Source: a virus. From it: a DNA stretch of 64,000 nt. Location: positions 21,175 through 85,174 of the IMG/VR virus record IMGVR_UViG_3300008261_000018, one strand, 5' to 3'. The position numbers were made by a program, and so were the translations under genes. This document shows, in pieces, positions 1 through 8,269 of the stretch (the first letter of the stretch is position 1; every line of letters begins with the position of its first letter). The notes under the pieces were generated by a model. The model did not search any database and was not told the origin of the DNA. It saw only the letters and a list, made by a program, of their open reading frames with translations.

Positions 1-153
1 GAAATGATGAAGGGCGGCACCATGCTGGCTCGCCGTCTCCTGGAAGAACTCTCTGCCTACCGCAGCGAGCAGGGCGCACGAGACGTGCTCAGCGACGCCC
101 TCGAGCTCCTTGACGATCCCTGGCAGCGCGATAGCTCCGAGGAGGAGGCATGA
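1..153 (+). CDS. 3' end of a hypothetical early protein (partial)
   Basis: Frame 1 is open from the first base to a TGA at 151-153. It encodes about 50 residues that are rich in Leu, Arg and Glu and end in the acidic tail SSEEEA. The gene starts outside the window. Its stop overlaps the next start (ATGA, 150-153), so the two genes are probably translationally coupled in one transcript. I do not recognise the family. The helix-favouring composition suggests a small soluble helical protein. Confidence 0.6.
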   Translation, partial: EMMKGGTMLARRLLEELSAYRSEQGARDVLSDALELLDDPWQRDSSEEEA

Positions 154-359
154 CCCCTCTGCGCTTGTTCCGTCAGTGGCGACTGATCACCGATCTCGCC
201 AGCCAGAAGCGTCGCGCTCAACGTGATCTTGACGGCATGCTCGTTGGCCTAGAAGGCAGGCACTATGAGATCACAGCAGAAGGAATGCGCTGGTCACTCA
301 CAATTTCTACACAATCTCCAGCTGCTCTAACTGTCGAAGCACTCGGTACTATTGAATAG
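150..359 (+). CDS. hypothetical protein, 69 aa
   Basis: This small ORF starts at the ATG that overlaps the preceding stop by 4 nt. The N-terminal half is basic (RQWR, QKRRAQRD). The C-terminal half looks like beta strands (HYEITAEGMRWSLTIST). No family is recognised. The overlapping start and same-strand neighbours support its being real. It is probably the last or next-to-last gene of an early operon, because a terminator follows at 560-586. Confidence 0.55.
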   Translation: MTPLRLFRQWRLITDLASQKRRAQRDLDGMLVGLEGRHYEITAEGMRWSLTISTQSPAALTVEALGTIE

Positions 360-383
360 TTCTGGATTGCCATAGAGCTGGGC

Positions 384-518
384 ATGCTCTTTGTCGATCT
401 CCCTGTTGATGCCAGCCACTGCTCGGACTATGCGGTGGGCTACGACTGGCCTCTCACCTGCAAGCCAAGGGTCCCGTCGAGGACGTTCGGTAGCTCCTGG
501 GTCGTTGTTCCTGTCTGA
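384..518 (+). CDS. possible small protein, 44 aa
   Basis: An ATG at 384 opens 44 codons ending TGA at 516-518. The N-terminus reads MLFVDLPVDASHCSDYAVGY. It lies between the 69-aa gene and the terminator at 560-586, where no other frame looks coding. There is no clear Shine-Dalgarno sequence and no known family. Chance openness cannot be excluded at this length. Confidence 0.3.
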   Translation: MLFVDLPVDASHCSDYAVGYDWPLTCKPRVPSRTFGSSWVVVPV

Positions 519-559
519 CCGAACGCAAGGTCGACATGGCTTCCAGAATTGTCGCGCTT

Positions 560-586
560 GCCCCGGAAGCCCTCCGGGGTTTTCTA
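560..586 (+). terminator. intrinsic terminator
   Basis: A GC-rich stem (CCCCGGA, loop AGCCC, TCCGGGG) is followed by TTTTCT. It closes the transcript from the left edge of the window and lies 65 nt before the nuclease gene. Confidence 0.7.
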
Positions 587-650
587 TTGCTTGGCACTCT
601 TTGATACAGACAAGTTGCTCTTCGTTACATTGGATCAAAGCTGTTGATTC

Positions 651-1418
651 ATGCCCGCGCCAACGCGCTTTGAGGTCAACGGCGAACGCCATTACGCCAC
701 CGATAGGCCAGGCAAGGCCTATCCATCGGTCACCACCATCCTTGGCAAGACGGCATCAGCCCATGCCAAGAAGATGCTCAGCAACTGGAACGCCAAGAAC
801 CCAGGCGGCAAGGAGGCTGCAGCCGCTCGTGGTACGGCCATCCACGCTGCCTGCGAGAACTACATTCGTGGCTTGCCCGTTAATGTCCCTGAGGCATACC
901 TCCCATTTTGGGAGGGGCTCAGTCAGCACCTCGATCGCTACGACTACTTCCTGTGGTCCGAAAAGCCGCTCAAGCCTGAATGGAAATTCTGCACTGGCGA
1001 GGACGGGATCTCTCGCGTCTGGTCGCACGAGTACGGCTTCTGCGGCTGCCCCGACCTGATCGGAGTCCGCAACAACGTCATCATCCTGGGCGACTTCAAG
1101 ACTTCCAACCAGCCCTATTGCCGCTACTTCCCCAAGGAAACCGATCGCTCCAACTTCACTGGCTGGAGCAAGATGAACAAATGCGGCTTGCAGCTCGCTG
1201 CTTACGCCCTGGCCGTTGAAGAGACCCTCGGTCTGCACGTCGACTGCGCTCAGATCCTGGTCAGTACACCCGAGATCGATCAGAACTTCTTCATCCACGG
1301 CGACGAGCTTGCACGCTTTCGCATTCGCTGGCTACAGAAGGTCCGCCACTACCGCGAACTCAAGGAGCTTGAGGCTCTCGCGCCTGAACAAGCAGAGCAA
1401 GAAGCTGTTCCTGCCTAG
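651..1418 (+). CDS. PD-(D/E)XK nuclease (RecB/Cas4-like exonuclease)
   Basis: This 255-residue protein carries the ordered motifs of the PD-(D/E)XK nuclease fold. RGTAIHAACE near residues 60-69 supplies the His/Glu helix, CPDLIG near 132-137 the metal-binding Asp, ILGDFKTS near 144-151 the D-x-K core, and QLAAYALA near 181-188 the QxxxY-type helix. The N-terminal YPSVTTIL segment is typical of the phage members. The expected role is exonucleolytic DNA processing in replication, recombination or host DNA breakdown. It starts at an ATG 65 nt after a terminator, so it probably heads a new transcript with the next two genes. The family call is firm from motifs; the exact biological role is inferred. 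Confidence 0.85.
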   Translation: MPAPTRFEVNGERHYATDRPGKAYPSVTTILGKTASAHAKKMLSNWNAKNPGGKEAAAARGTAIHAACENYIRGLPVNVPEAYLPFWEGLSQHLDRYDYFLWSEKPLKPEWKFCTGEDGISRVWSHEYGFCGCPDLIGVRNNVIILGDFKTSNQPYCRYFPKETDRSNFTGWSKMNKCGLQLAAYALAVEETLGLHVDCAQILVSTPEIDQNFFIHGDELARFRIRWLQKVRHYRELKELEALAPEQAEQEAVPA

Positions 1419-1442
1419 GCTGTAACCAACAGCGGCATCTAT

Positions 1443-1757
1443 ATGCTGTCAACTCGTGTTCGCCTTAAGGCTGAATTTATCTGCGCTCGCATCGCCAAGC
1501 GACAAGAAGTTCAGCTGGCGGACATGCAGTGGATCCAGAAGTGGGCCAAGAGCAACCACACTGTTGACTCCATGCTGCGCCGTGCGCGACGGCAGGCCAT
1601 CCATGGCGATGAACCGATGAGCGAACTCGACGCGTTCATGCAAGCCATGGACCTGGGGGATCCCGACCCAGCCAATCATCTCAACGGACCGCAGAGCCCC
1701 GTCAACTTGGCGGAGTGGTTCTCGGAAGAACGAAAGTGGTTCCAAGGCAATGACTGA
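1443..1757 (+). CDS. hypothetical protein, 104 aa
   Basis: The N-terminal 65 residues are basic and helical (RVRLKAEFICARIAKRQ, LRRARRQ). The C-terminus is acidic and ends in EERKWFQGND. It begins 24 nt after the nuclease gene and overlaps the next gene by 8 nt, which places it in the same operon. No family is recognised. A DNA-binding or nuclease accessory role is possible from charge and context only. Confidence 0.65.
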   Translation: MLSTRVRLKAEFICARIAKRQEVQLADMQWIQKWAKSNHTVDSMLRRARRQAIHGDEPMSELDAFMQAMDLGDPDPANHLNGPQSPVNLAEWFSEERKWFQGND

Positions 1758-1938
1758 CTCCACCCAGCTCCTCACCGAAGCGCTCCGGCTCCTGGCCACG
1801 CTCGAGGATCTGATGACGACAGCCGACATCCTGGGCGATACGGTCGGCTACCACCGGTATCGCGATGCCGTTCACAACGCCAAGATCCGCTACGCCCGCC
1901 GGCATCGGCGCTACATCAACGAGCGTCAGCAGGCATAA
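1750..1938 (+). CDS. hypothetical helical protein, 62 aa
   Basis: This is a short, all-helical ORF rich in Leu, Thr and Arg, ending in RRHRRYINERQQA. Its start overlaps the end of the previous gene, and its stop is followed at once by a bidirectional terminator. It is the last gene of the nuclease operon. No function can be assigned. Confidence 0.6.
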   Translation: MTDSTQLLTEALRLLATLEDLMTTADILGDTVGYHRYRDAVHNAKIRYARRHRRYINERQQA

Positions 1939-1972
1939 AAAAAGCTCCCGCTGCGGTGGGAGCTTTGTCCTT
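1938..1972. terminator. bidirectional terminator between convergent genes
   Basis: The hairpin AAAGCTCCC-N7-GGGAGCTTT is flanked by an A-run on the left and T-rich sequence on the right. It can therefore stop both the plus-strand nuclease operon and the minus-strand repressor gene that ends at 1995. Confidence 0.8.
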
Positions 1973-1994
1973 TCTCGTCTTGCAGACTAGCAGC

Positions 1995-2612
1995 TCAGGC
2001 AGCCACTGGCCCCCGCTTTTCAAACGCTTGTCGCACTGCATCAGACGCATAGCCGGTCACCAGGGCAAAACCCTCGACCATCTCGTCGTCATAGATGCCC
2101 TCGGTGGCCAACAGGTTCAGGGCCGACAGCGTCAGACCCAAGCGTTCGCGGATCGCATCGCTCACGCCCGCCTGCTTCAGAGCCACGATCGGCCAGGTGT
2201 ACGGCGCTGATGCGGCAGGTGCATTCTCGTCGCCGGCCATCTTGAGAGCCGCTTCGTGCATGGACTTCATCAGGGCAGGCAGGTCCTGCTGCCCGGCGCT
2301 GCTGCGAATCCAGCTCTCGACGTCTGAGAGGGACACACCGGTCAGATACTCGCCGGTCTCGTAGTACGCCACCAACGCGTCGAGGGTCACGCCCAGCTCC
2401 TTGGCCAGGTGCCGCTGGATACCCAGTCCAACTTTGAACGGCGGCACCACCTGCTTGAGGTATTTCGTCATGGTGCCGATCGTTATACCGATCCGCTCAC
2501 TCAGCTCCCGCTGGGAATAGTTGTTGAGCGTCAGAGCTTGCAGCAGCGCTCGCTTGAAGCGCTCTGTATGCAGCTGGTCTTCCTGACCCCTGAGAACGGA
2601 TGCACTGTCCAT
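1995..2612 (-). CDS. XRE/CI-like HTH transcriptional regulator
   Basis: This 205-residue protein has a helix-turn-helix in its first 60 residues: NNYSQRELSERIGITIGTMTKYL is the typical Gln-Arg-Glu-Leu recognition unit. The rest is a helical C-terminal part of unknown fold without a visible LexA/CI-type Ser-Lys protease dyad. The frame is open back to a TTG at 2765. I chose the ATG at 2612 because the upstream stretch reads poorly as protein and contains repeated GCAGTGC sites that look regulatory. It is divergent from the primase-helicase gene, a classic lytic/lysogenic switch arrangement. With the serine recombinase at 15-16.5 kb it suggests a temperate phage. The DNA-binding call is firm; the repressor role is inferred. 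Confidence 0.75.
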   Translation of the reverse strand: MDSASVLRGQEDQLHTERFKRALLQALTLNNYSQRELSERIGITIGTMTKYLKQVVPPFKVGLGIQRHLAKELGVTLDALVAYYETGEYLTGVSLSDVESWIRSSAGQQDLPALMKSMHEAALKMAGDENAPAASAPYTWPIVALKQAGVSDAIRERLGLTLSALNLLATEGIYDDEMVEGFALVTGYASDAVRQAFEKRGPVAA

Positions 2613-2858
2613 AATCGATTCACGGTCTTTGGCTTGCAGTGCGGCAACCATAGGTCGTCGAAATGGCCAAATGGGCAGGCTTTCGATTTGGTCCAGATTC
2701 GTGGACTGCGTCACTGTAAGACCCGTCGGCACTGCAGGCGGCACGTAAGAATCCCTGCACTGCAAGCGCTTTTACGAAATCTTGACGCTGCAGCTTGACG
2801 CCCGTGGCATCATCTGCGTGCGACACGGCGTGCATGGTGCGCGCCAGAATCGCCATTT
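2613..2858. promoter_or_regulatory. divergent regulatory region with repeated GCAGTGC sites
   Basis: This 246-bp stretch separates the repressor from the primase-helicase. It contains TTGCAGTGC on the plus strand at 2634-2642. On the minus strand it contains CTGCAGTGC (2729-2737) and TTGCAGTGC (2757-2765), 28 bp apart. Two CTTGACG repeats lie at 2780-2800. The GCAGTGC core is the same as in the boxes of the 60-64 kb array. I infer operators for the HTH protein. No convincing -35/-10 pair can be fixed by eye. Confidence 0.5.
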
Positions 2859-5327
2859 ATGCCTCACACGTCCCGCACTATGACGCTGATTTTCTGCACG
2901 CACCCGGCCATCAAGAACAAGCCGGAGCACTGGGATCCAGCCTTCGCCTCTAACTGGCAGGTCCAGAGCGCCGACCTCGAAGCCCTCAAAGAACACGTTG
3001 CCGCTGGCGGCGCCTTCATTCCAGCGGGCATGACCTCCGCGCATCGCAGCAGCAGCGCATTTGATGCAGCCGACCTCGCCGTTGTCGACATCGACAGCGG
3101 TCTGAGCACCGAGGACTTTCTCGCCCACCCACTCGCACCCTCCGCCTGCTGGGCCTACACGACAGCGAGTCACGCGCCAGAACAGGGCAAGCACCGCTTC
3201 CGTGCTGCCTTCCGGCTCCCGACCCGCCTGCACGATCCTGACCTCTACAAGGCGGTCATCACGCTGCTGTCCCGTGCACTCGGTGGCGACAAGAGCTGCA
3301 CTGACCCCTGCCGCCTGTTCTATGGCAACGACCAATGCACTCATTTGCTTTGGCAGCCGGATGCAGTACTGCCGTTTGAGCTGATCGATGACGCTCAGCG
3401 GGAAGCAGAGCGCCAGCGCCGGCACTACGACCGGCAGACCGCTGACTACGACGAGATCTCGATTGACCGAGCAATCTTTTGCCTCGAGCAGATCATCGAA
3501 CCCACCAACGATGGCGAGCGAGACCGCTTCATCAAAGTCACCGCTGCCGCTCGTTCGGCCGGGGACCGTCTCTTTACCGCCTGGTCCGACTGGGCCTCGC
3601 GCGGTCACCACGGCAAAGGCAAGAACTCCCGCCAAACCTCAGAGAGATTCTTTCGCGGCCTGAACGGCACATCACTCGGCAGCCTGTTCTATCTCGCCAG
3701 CGAGGACGACCCCGACTGGCGCGACAAGCTGCCTGAGGAACTGCGCTCCAGTGGCGGCGAAAGCAAGCTCGGCATCTTCGGTGACGCCTTCGCTGGCTAT
3801 GCCCATGAGGACTTCCTTGGCGAACCCGAGGAGCTGCCGCCCGACGAGGAGACCATGTCGCTCTTCGATGCCGAGCGGCCCTGGACTCGGATCGCTGTGG
3901 TTCAGCAACAGGGCGCTTCCGCCGCAGTGGTAGACGCCCCGCCCCGCATTCAGCACGTTGCCGCGCCCGAGCTCGATGAGGATTACGACGACGACTACGA
4001 CGACGAACTTGGCGCCGATGACGACATGTTCAACCCGCCTCTTGCCGCCGGGCGAGGCAACCTTGACCGGCAGGGGGGCGGACGCCCTGCAGCCGGTGCT
4101 GACCAAGACCAGATCGACCTGATCCGCACCCGTCTTACGCGCCTCTACCCAGGGCTCAGGCTCAATGCCATGAACCAGGAGATGGAGTTCGGCCCCAAAG
4201 AGAACCCCCAGCAGGTCCACGACATCACAACCGCCTACGTCCGAATCTCTCGGGGGCTGCAGCGCGTCCTCCCAAAGATGCTCACGCACGACACCGCCAG
4301 CATCATTGCCTACGAGAACCGCTATCACCCCGTCCGCAGTTACCTCGAGCACTGCGCGTCCTCGGCGGCCCCCTGCCCGTACTTCGACCGACTGGCCTCT
4401 GAGCTGCTTGGCCTGCCGCCCAATGAGATCGACAATCCACGCATGCCCAATGGCAACCTCGTTGCCGACGAGGTCATGCGTCGCTTCTTGATCGGCGCTG
4501 TGGCCAGGGTCTTCCAGCCCGGCTGCACCCATGACTGGATGCCTGTCCTGATCGGTCCGCAGAACGCAGGCAAGACAACCTTCTATCAGTACCTGACACC
4601 GCCCAGCCCGAACGACCCGGGCAGCTATCCATGGGTGACAACCATGCAGCAAGGCATCAGCTACATCAAGGACAAGCCCCACGTCCTGCACTGCGGCTGG
4701 GTTGTCGTCCTCGATGAAGTGGAGCGCTACTTCAAGCGAGCCACCACCGAGGAACTCAAGAACATCGTCTCGGTCAGCAACGATCGCTCTGCCAGGAAGT
4801 ACGAGAACGAACGGTCCTTCCAGCGCGCCTTCGTCCTGGCCGGTGCCACCAACAGCAACGACTTCCTGGTGGATCCCACCGGCAACCGTCGCTTCATGCC
4901 GATCGTCGTGACCGGCAAGGTGCCGAGCCGCGAGAACCCCAAGATCAAGATCATCGACCTTGACCGCCTCAAGGCCGACCGCGACGCCATCTGGTCAGCG
5001 GCTTACCAGGCGTACCTCGATAACCCGGTCCATACCTTCTCCAGCTACGAGCTCTCCCACATTGCCGAGTACGTGGATTGCTTCACCCGCGACAACCCCG
5101 TCGATGATCCATTGGCTCGCGTCCTGGAGCGTAATCACAGCGGCTACCACCAGGGCCAGGTCTACTGGTGCCTCGCCGATATCTTCAAGTGGCTGGAGAT
5201 CTCGATCCGCGACCAGTCATCCATGACCATGGCGATCACCGATTCCCTTAAGCGCTCCGGCCACAAGCAACGTCGTTGCCGCATCGGCGGGCGGGTCCGC
5301 AGGATCTGGGTCAAGGGCGAAGACTGA
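2859..5327 (+). CDS. primase-helicase, VapE (virulence-associated E) type
   Basis: This 822-residue protein probably initiates phage DNA replication. The N-terminal 180 residues look like an archaeo-eukaryotic primase domain: AVVDIDSG (about 74-81, metal-binding D-x-D), SHAPEQGKHRFRAAFRLP (about 105-122, S-x-H-like region) and DPCRLFYG (about 148-155). An acidic linker near 375-390 (DEDYDDDYDDELGADDD) leads to the C-terminal VapE/SF3-like ATPase. There GPQNAGKTT (about 566) is Walker A, WVVVLDEVER (about 614) is Walker B, and TGNRRFMPI is the sensor-like Arg region. A second possible start is Met8. It is divergent from the repressor and is followed by a terminator. Confidence 0.88.
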   Translation: MPHTSRTMTLIFCTHPAIKNKPEHWDPAFASNWQVQSADLEALKEHVAAGGAFIPAGMTSAHRSSSAFDAADLAVVDIDSGLSTEDFLAHPLAPSACWAYTTASHAPEQGKHRFRAAFRLPTRLHDPDLYKAVITLLSRALGGDKSCTDPCRLFYGNDQCTHLLWQPDAVLPFELIDDAQREAERQRRHYDRQTADYDEISIDRAIFCLEQIIEPTNDGERDRFIKVTAAARSAGDRLFTAWSDWASRGHHGKGKNSRQTSERFFRGLNGTSLGSLFYLASEDDPDWRDKLPEELRSSGGESKLGIFGDAFAGYAHEDFLGEPEELPPDEETMSLFDAERPWTRIAVVQQQGASAAVVDAPPRIQHVAAPELDEDYDDDYDDELGADDDMFNPPLAAGRGNLDRQGGGRPAAGADQDQIDLIRTRLTRLYPGLRLNAMNQEMEFGPKENPQQVHDITTAYVRISRGLQRVLPKMLTHDTASIIAYENRYHPVRSYLEHCASSAAPCPYFDRLASELLGLPPNEIDNPRMPNGNLVADEVMRRFLIGAVARVFQPGCTHDWMPVLIGPQNAGKTTFYQYLTPPSPNDPGSYPWVTTMQQGISYIKDKPHVLHCGWVVVLDEVERYFKRATTEELKNIVSVSNDRSARKYENERSFQRAFVLAGATNSNDFLVDPTGNRRFMPIVVTGKVPSRENPKIKIIDLDRLKADRDAIWSAAYQAYLDNPVHTFSSYELSHIAEYVDCFTRDNPVDDPLARVLERNHSGYHQGQVYWCLADIFKWLEISIRDQSSMTMAITDSLKRSGHKQRRCRIGGRVRRIWVKGED

Positions 5328-5372
5328 GTCCCGCAATGAGACCAGTCTCGATCTGGTCTAACTTGATACGCC

Positions 5373-5400
5373 TGCCGCTCCAGTGAGGGCGGCTTTTTTG
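5373..5400 (+). terminator. intrinsic terminator after the primase-helicase gene
   Basis: The stem GCCGC-N9-GCGGC is followed by TTTTTT. Just upstream, AGACCAG (5339-5345) and CTGGTCT (5353-5359) form a perfect 7-bp inverted repeat immediately after the stop codon. Confidence 0.75.
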
Positions 5401-5711
5401 TGCTTGCTCGTCACGGGGTCACGCCATCAGGAAGACCTGGCGTCACGCTGCATCCCTTGCAGCAAAGTGAGTCTTAGCCCGTGCCGGGGCGTGCTAGGCG
5501 ATTTCTACCCCCTCTTTATTTGATGAGGCGCGACTCTCCCGCTTTATCTCCCTGCTTTTCCCACTTCACGTCGTTCTCGCTACGATGACTCGTGACATCG
5601 GTATGGGTTTTCTTGGTTGTCCCTCTAAACCAAGAAAGGGGAGGAATTTAATTTAGAAGTTGTAGAAATAGCCTGTCACCCCGTACACCCCGTCAGTCTC
5701 ATTCCAGCGCA
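5401..5711. other. 311-bp intergenic region with several hairpins
   Basis: No coding frame is convincing here. Visible inverted repeats are ACGCCA-N11-TGGCGT (about 5422-5444), GCTGCA-N5-TGCAGC (about 5448-5464) and CTTGGTT-N9-AACCAAG (about 5612-5634). The last is followed by the purine tract AAAGGGGAGGAA. A promoter for the 5712 gene, a replication origin or a small RNA are all possible. Nothing in the sequence decides between them. Confidence 0.35.
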
Positions 5712-6128
5712 ATGGATTTGCACGTACCGGGGTCTGGCACACCTGCGAGACGCCGTGACACAGTCTTGCAAAAAGCAAGACAGGGCCTACGATCTGTGCG
5801 ACGTACGCTTCATAGGGCCGTGCCTCAGCTGTCTCAAGGCCAGTCTCATCCGCTCTACAAACAAGACAGGGCGATCATTGATCAACTGCTCCAGGCGCCC
5901 ACCCCCGACGCTCAGCACTGCACCGACGCCGGGCGGCTCATGATTCGCTACGACGGCTACCCCGGCTGCTACGACATCCAGCAGGACCTGCAGCGCTGCC
6001 TCGCTCGCTGGCAGATGTCGCGCGATGACCTCAACCGCCGCTGCCGCTCCCTCTGGGCTGGCGGCTGGCGTCCCGCCATCGTCGATGCCATAGAGGTCGG
6101 CTCAGGCGCCGACGTCAACGCCGCCTGA
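5712..6128 (+). CDS. hypothetical protein, up to 138 aa
   Basis: The C-terminal 90 residues (from DRAIIDQLLQAP to the end) look genuinely coding. They include a Cys pair near QHCTDAG and YPGCYDIQQDL and a Trp-rich stretch (LARWQMSRDD, LWAGGWRPA). The first 45 residues are Arg-rich and less convincing, so translation may begin further downstream. The gene follows the hairpin-rich gap and ends tail-to-tail, with no spacing, against the minus-strand gene at 6129. No family is recognised. Confidence 0.5.
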   Translation: MDLHVPGSGTPARRRDTVLQKARQGLRSVRRTLHRAVPQLSQGQSHPLYKQDRAIIDQLLQAPTPDAQHCTDAGRLMIRYDGYPGCYDIQQDLQRCLARWQMSRDDLNRRCRSLWAGGWRPAIVDAIEVGSGADVNAA

Positions 6129-6335
6129 TCAGCGACGCTCCAGCTCTCGCAGCCGAATTTCGTGGTCACCGACGCGGCCTTCCAGGCCCTGGATGTCCTT
6201 TGACAGGTCGGTCCGCAGCATCTGCACTTCGCGCAAGATTGCATCCATGCCGCGCTGCATCTTGCCTTGTTCAAAGGCCATGCGCCAAAGCGCACCTACT
6301 GCAGCAACGCCGATCACGGCTGCGACTTCGACCAC
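6129..6335 (-). CDS. small membrane-anchored coiled-coil protein, 68 aa
   Basis: A GTG start leads into one N-terminal membrane segment (VAAVIGVAAVGALWRMAF, about residues 3-20). A charged amphipathic coiled coil follows (MQRGMDAILREVQMLRTDLSKDIQGLEGRVGDHE) with Arg/Glu at the end. This is the layout of phage holin/antiholin accessory and spanin-like proteins, but also of other membrane-tethered coiled coils. The sequence TTCTATACTT lies about 25 nt upstream on its strand and could be a -10 element. A lysis role is only a suggestion. Confidence 0.6.
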   Translation of the reverse strand: MVEVAAVIGVAAVGALWRMAFEQGKMQRGMDAILREVQMLRTDLSKDIQGLEGRVGDHEIRLRELERR

Positions 6336-6403
6336 GCCACGGCGTCAGAGGCTCTCACTAAGTATAGAAATCTCCGTCTCATTCACGTCTCACATAAGCC
6401 ACG

Positions 6404-6952
6404 ATGGACAACCTCAAACCACCCCGTCCGCCCAAGCACTGGGACCAGCGCTTTCTTGTCATCGCCTCTCACGTTGCCGGCTGGTCGAAAGACCCCAGCA
6501 CCAAAGTTGGTGCCGTCGCAGTTCGTGATCGCCGCATCCTGGCGACCGGCTTCAACGGCCTCCCGGTCGGGGTTGCCGATAGCGAGACACGTCTCATGAA
6601 TCGAGACATCCGTCTCAGCATGACCACCCATGCCGAGATGAACTGCATTGCCTACGCCGCCCGGAACGGCGTTTGCCTCGCTGGCGCCACGATGTACGTC
6701 TGGCCGCTCATGACCTGCGCTACCTGCGCGGCCATGCTCATCCAGGCCGACATCACCAAAGTCGTTGTCCCCGATTTTGTCGAGCCCCTCCGCTGGCAGG
6801 AGAGCTTTGGCCTAGCCCGCGAGATGTTCATCGAGGCCGGCGTTGCCGTGCATCGCATCCCCATCAAGGGCCCGATCAACCCGATCATCGAGGAAGACGG
6901 CGATCACGCCGACGAGCTTGAGTCGTTGGGCTTGCAATGTCTTGCAGAGTGA
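6404..6952 (+). CDS. dCMP/deoxycytidylate deaminase
   Basis: This 182-residue zinc-dependent deaminase converts dCMP to dUMP, the substrate for the thymidylate synthase at 9145. HAEMN (residues 76-80) gives the zinc His and the catalytic Glu. TCATC (103-107) gives the Cys pair of the P-C-x-x-C motif, with Thr replacing the Pro at the first position. The N-terminal segment from WSKDPSTKVGAV and the length match phage and bacterial dCMP deaminases. The C-terminal 25 residues are an acidic extension. The start is the only upstream ATG. Confidence 0.93.
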   Translation: MDNLKPPRPPKHWDQRFLVIASHVAGWSKDPSTKVGAVAVRDRRILATGFNGLPVGVADSETRLMNRDIRLSMTTHAEMNCIAYAARNGVCLAGATMYVWPLMTCATCAAMLIQADITKVVVPDFVEPLRWQESFGLAREMFIEAGVAVHRIPIKGPINPIIEEDGDHADELESLGLQCLAE

Positions 6953-6983
6953 CTACCGTGGCGTGCGTTGATCACTCCTTGGT

Positions 6984-7232
6984 ATGGCTTCTCTCCGTCT
7001 TGGGGAGCGCGTCACGCATGCAGTTGATGGGCGCAGTGCTCTGATCATCGGCAAGGCCGAGGCCGCTGGCTGGAACCGCGCCCTGATCCTGGTCGCCATT
7101 GAAGGCAGTACACGCAATGAGTACTGGCCCTTGCGTCACGTCGTCTCGCGTCCCAAGCGAGAACAGGTGCCCGCCTTGGGTGGTCGCTTTCAACCACCCA
7201 AGGGCTTTCCCTTGATTCCTGCTGCAGCTTAA
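6984..7232 (+). CDS. hypothetical beta-rich protein, 82 aa
   Basis: This small basic protein has alternating hydrophobic strands (LRLGERVTHAVDGRSALIIG, NRALILVAIEG), a pattern seen in SH3-like or KOW-like barrels. The next gene (7235) starts LQIGDRVRERD and looks similar in style, so the pair may be related. It lies in the deoxynucleotide operon, with a 2-nt gap to the next start. No family is assigned. Confidence 0.6.
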   Translation: MASLRLGERVTHAVDGRSALIIGKAEAAGWNRALILVAIEGSTRNEYWPLRHVVSRPKREQVPALGGRFQPPKGFPLIPAAA

Positions 7233-7234
7233 TC

Positions 7235-7528
7235 ATGAGCAAACCCAAAGCGCCGACGCTTCAGATCGGCGATCGCGTTCGCGAGCGCGACTCACTCAAG
7301 ATGTTCATTGCCAAGCCCACCTCTCCGGGGTTCGCGATTGCGCGCGACATCGTTAAATCCGAGCGTCGCGGTGAGATCGTCGCGATCGAGACGCGCAAGG
7401 CGGCGAACGGCAGCGCCTACACCTACGTCAGCGTTCTTTGGGACGGCGATCACCGCCCGAAAACCCATGCACGCCAGCGCATTGAGCTCGCTCCCGTTGA
7501 TTCGGCACCAGCCGATACATTGCTTTAA
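7235..7528 (+). CDS. hypothetical SH3-like protein, 97 aa
   Basis: The sequence IGDRVRERDSLKMF...GEIVAIETRKAANGSAYTYVSVLWDGDHRP resembles small barrel proteins in which a GDRV turn opens the first strand and VLWDG closes a later one. It begins 2 nt after the preceding stop. It may bind nucleic acid or a phage protein, but nothing shows which. Confidence is in coding status, not function. Confidence 0.65.
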   Translation: MSKPKAPTLQIGDRVRERDSLKMFIAKPTSPGFAIARDIVKSERRGEIVAIETRKAANGSAYTYVSVLWDGDHRPKTHARQRIELAPVDSAPADTLL

Positions 7529-7543
7529 GCATGCTTCTTTGCA

Positions 7544-8221
7544 ATGGGGCACTGGCAACTCCCTCCCAATCTTCACGCTCAGATTGAAGGGGGGCCCATT
7601 TGCCCTTTTGCTGATCATTCACTGGGCTCCCGCGACGGCCGCATCCCCCGCTATACCGATAGCCATGCCTGCGTCCGCTGCGTCAGCTCATTGACGGAAG
7701 GGCGCCTCAGCCTGGACGTCCATCGAATCCATAAGTCGTTTAGGCGCCGGTTCCTCGAGTTCTGGAGCTTCGTCGATATCGATGACCCCGAGGAGTGCTG
7801 GGAGTGGCGCGGGCTGATCCATTCCCGCCACGGCACGTCTTATTTCTCATTTCCGCGCTTCTGGACCAGCAATCAACAATGGAGCGCCCCGCGCGTTGCT
7901 GCCTGGCTGACGTGGGGTGACATCGGTCGACTACCCGTCAAGACCGTCTGCGGCAACCCCAACTGCTGTAACCCGCTGCACATCCGAGTCAGGGGCGTTC
8001 CCCACTACTTCCATAACCGCCACATCCAGGCCATCGATCTGGAGTTCAACTCTCACAAGCTCATCAACGAAACCCAGTCGTTCCTGCTAACCACGCGCGA
8101 TCGAGACCCCAAGCGCTTCGAGAAGCTGGAGAAAAGCAATAAGCTCTGGATCGAGTCACGCCTGAACTCAGACGGACCCGTCGATGTACGTGCGCTCGCT
8201 AAGCAAGAGGGAACGGAATAG
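7544..8221 (+). CDS. HNH-type homing endonuclease-like protein
   Basis: This 225-residue protein has the phage HNH layout. ECWEWRG (about residues 84-90) leads to RVAAWLTWGDIG (about 123-134). CGNPNCCNPLHIRV (about 143-156) is the metal-binding end, with NPLH as the typical N-P-x-H. This class is often free-standing in phage genomes and cuts DNA to spread itself. The C-terminal 60 residues (ETQSFLLTTRDRDPKRFEKLEK) are basic and probably help DNA recognition. It is embedded in the nucleotide-metabolism operon. Confidence 0.75.
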   Translation: MGHWQLPPNLHAQIEGGPICPFADHSLGSRDGRIPRYTDSHACVRCVSSLTEGRLSLDVHRIHKSFRRRFLEFWSFVDIDDPEECWEWRGLIHSRHGTSYFSFPRFWTSNQQWSAPRVAAWLTWGDIGRLPVKTVCGNPNCCNPLHIRVRGVPHYFHNRHIQAIDLEFNSHKLINETQSFLLTTRDRDPKRFEKLEKSNKLWIESRLNSDGPVDVRALAKQEGTE

Positions 8222-8269
8222 CGGCAGTTTCTATGATGAACGCATCACATACGGCCTCCTTCTTGCGTC

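Noticed and set aside
391-1059. Long plus-strand ORF overlapping the start of the nuclease gene
   Set aside because: It is Ser/Arg/Pro-rich, crosses the terminator at 560-586 and conflicts with the nuclease motifs in the other frame.
2613-2765. Longer repressor starting at the TTG at 2765
   Set aside because: The added 51 residues read poorly and cover GCAGTGC sites that look regulatory. The ATG at 2612 fits better.
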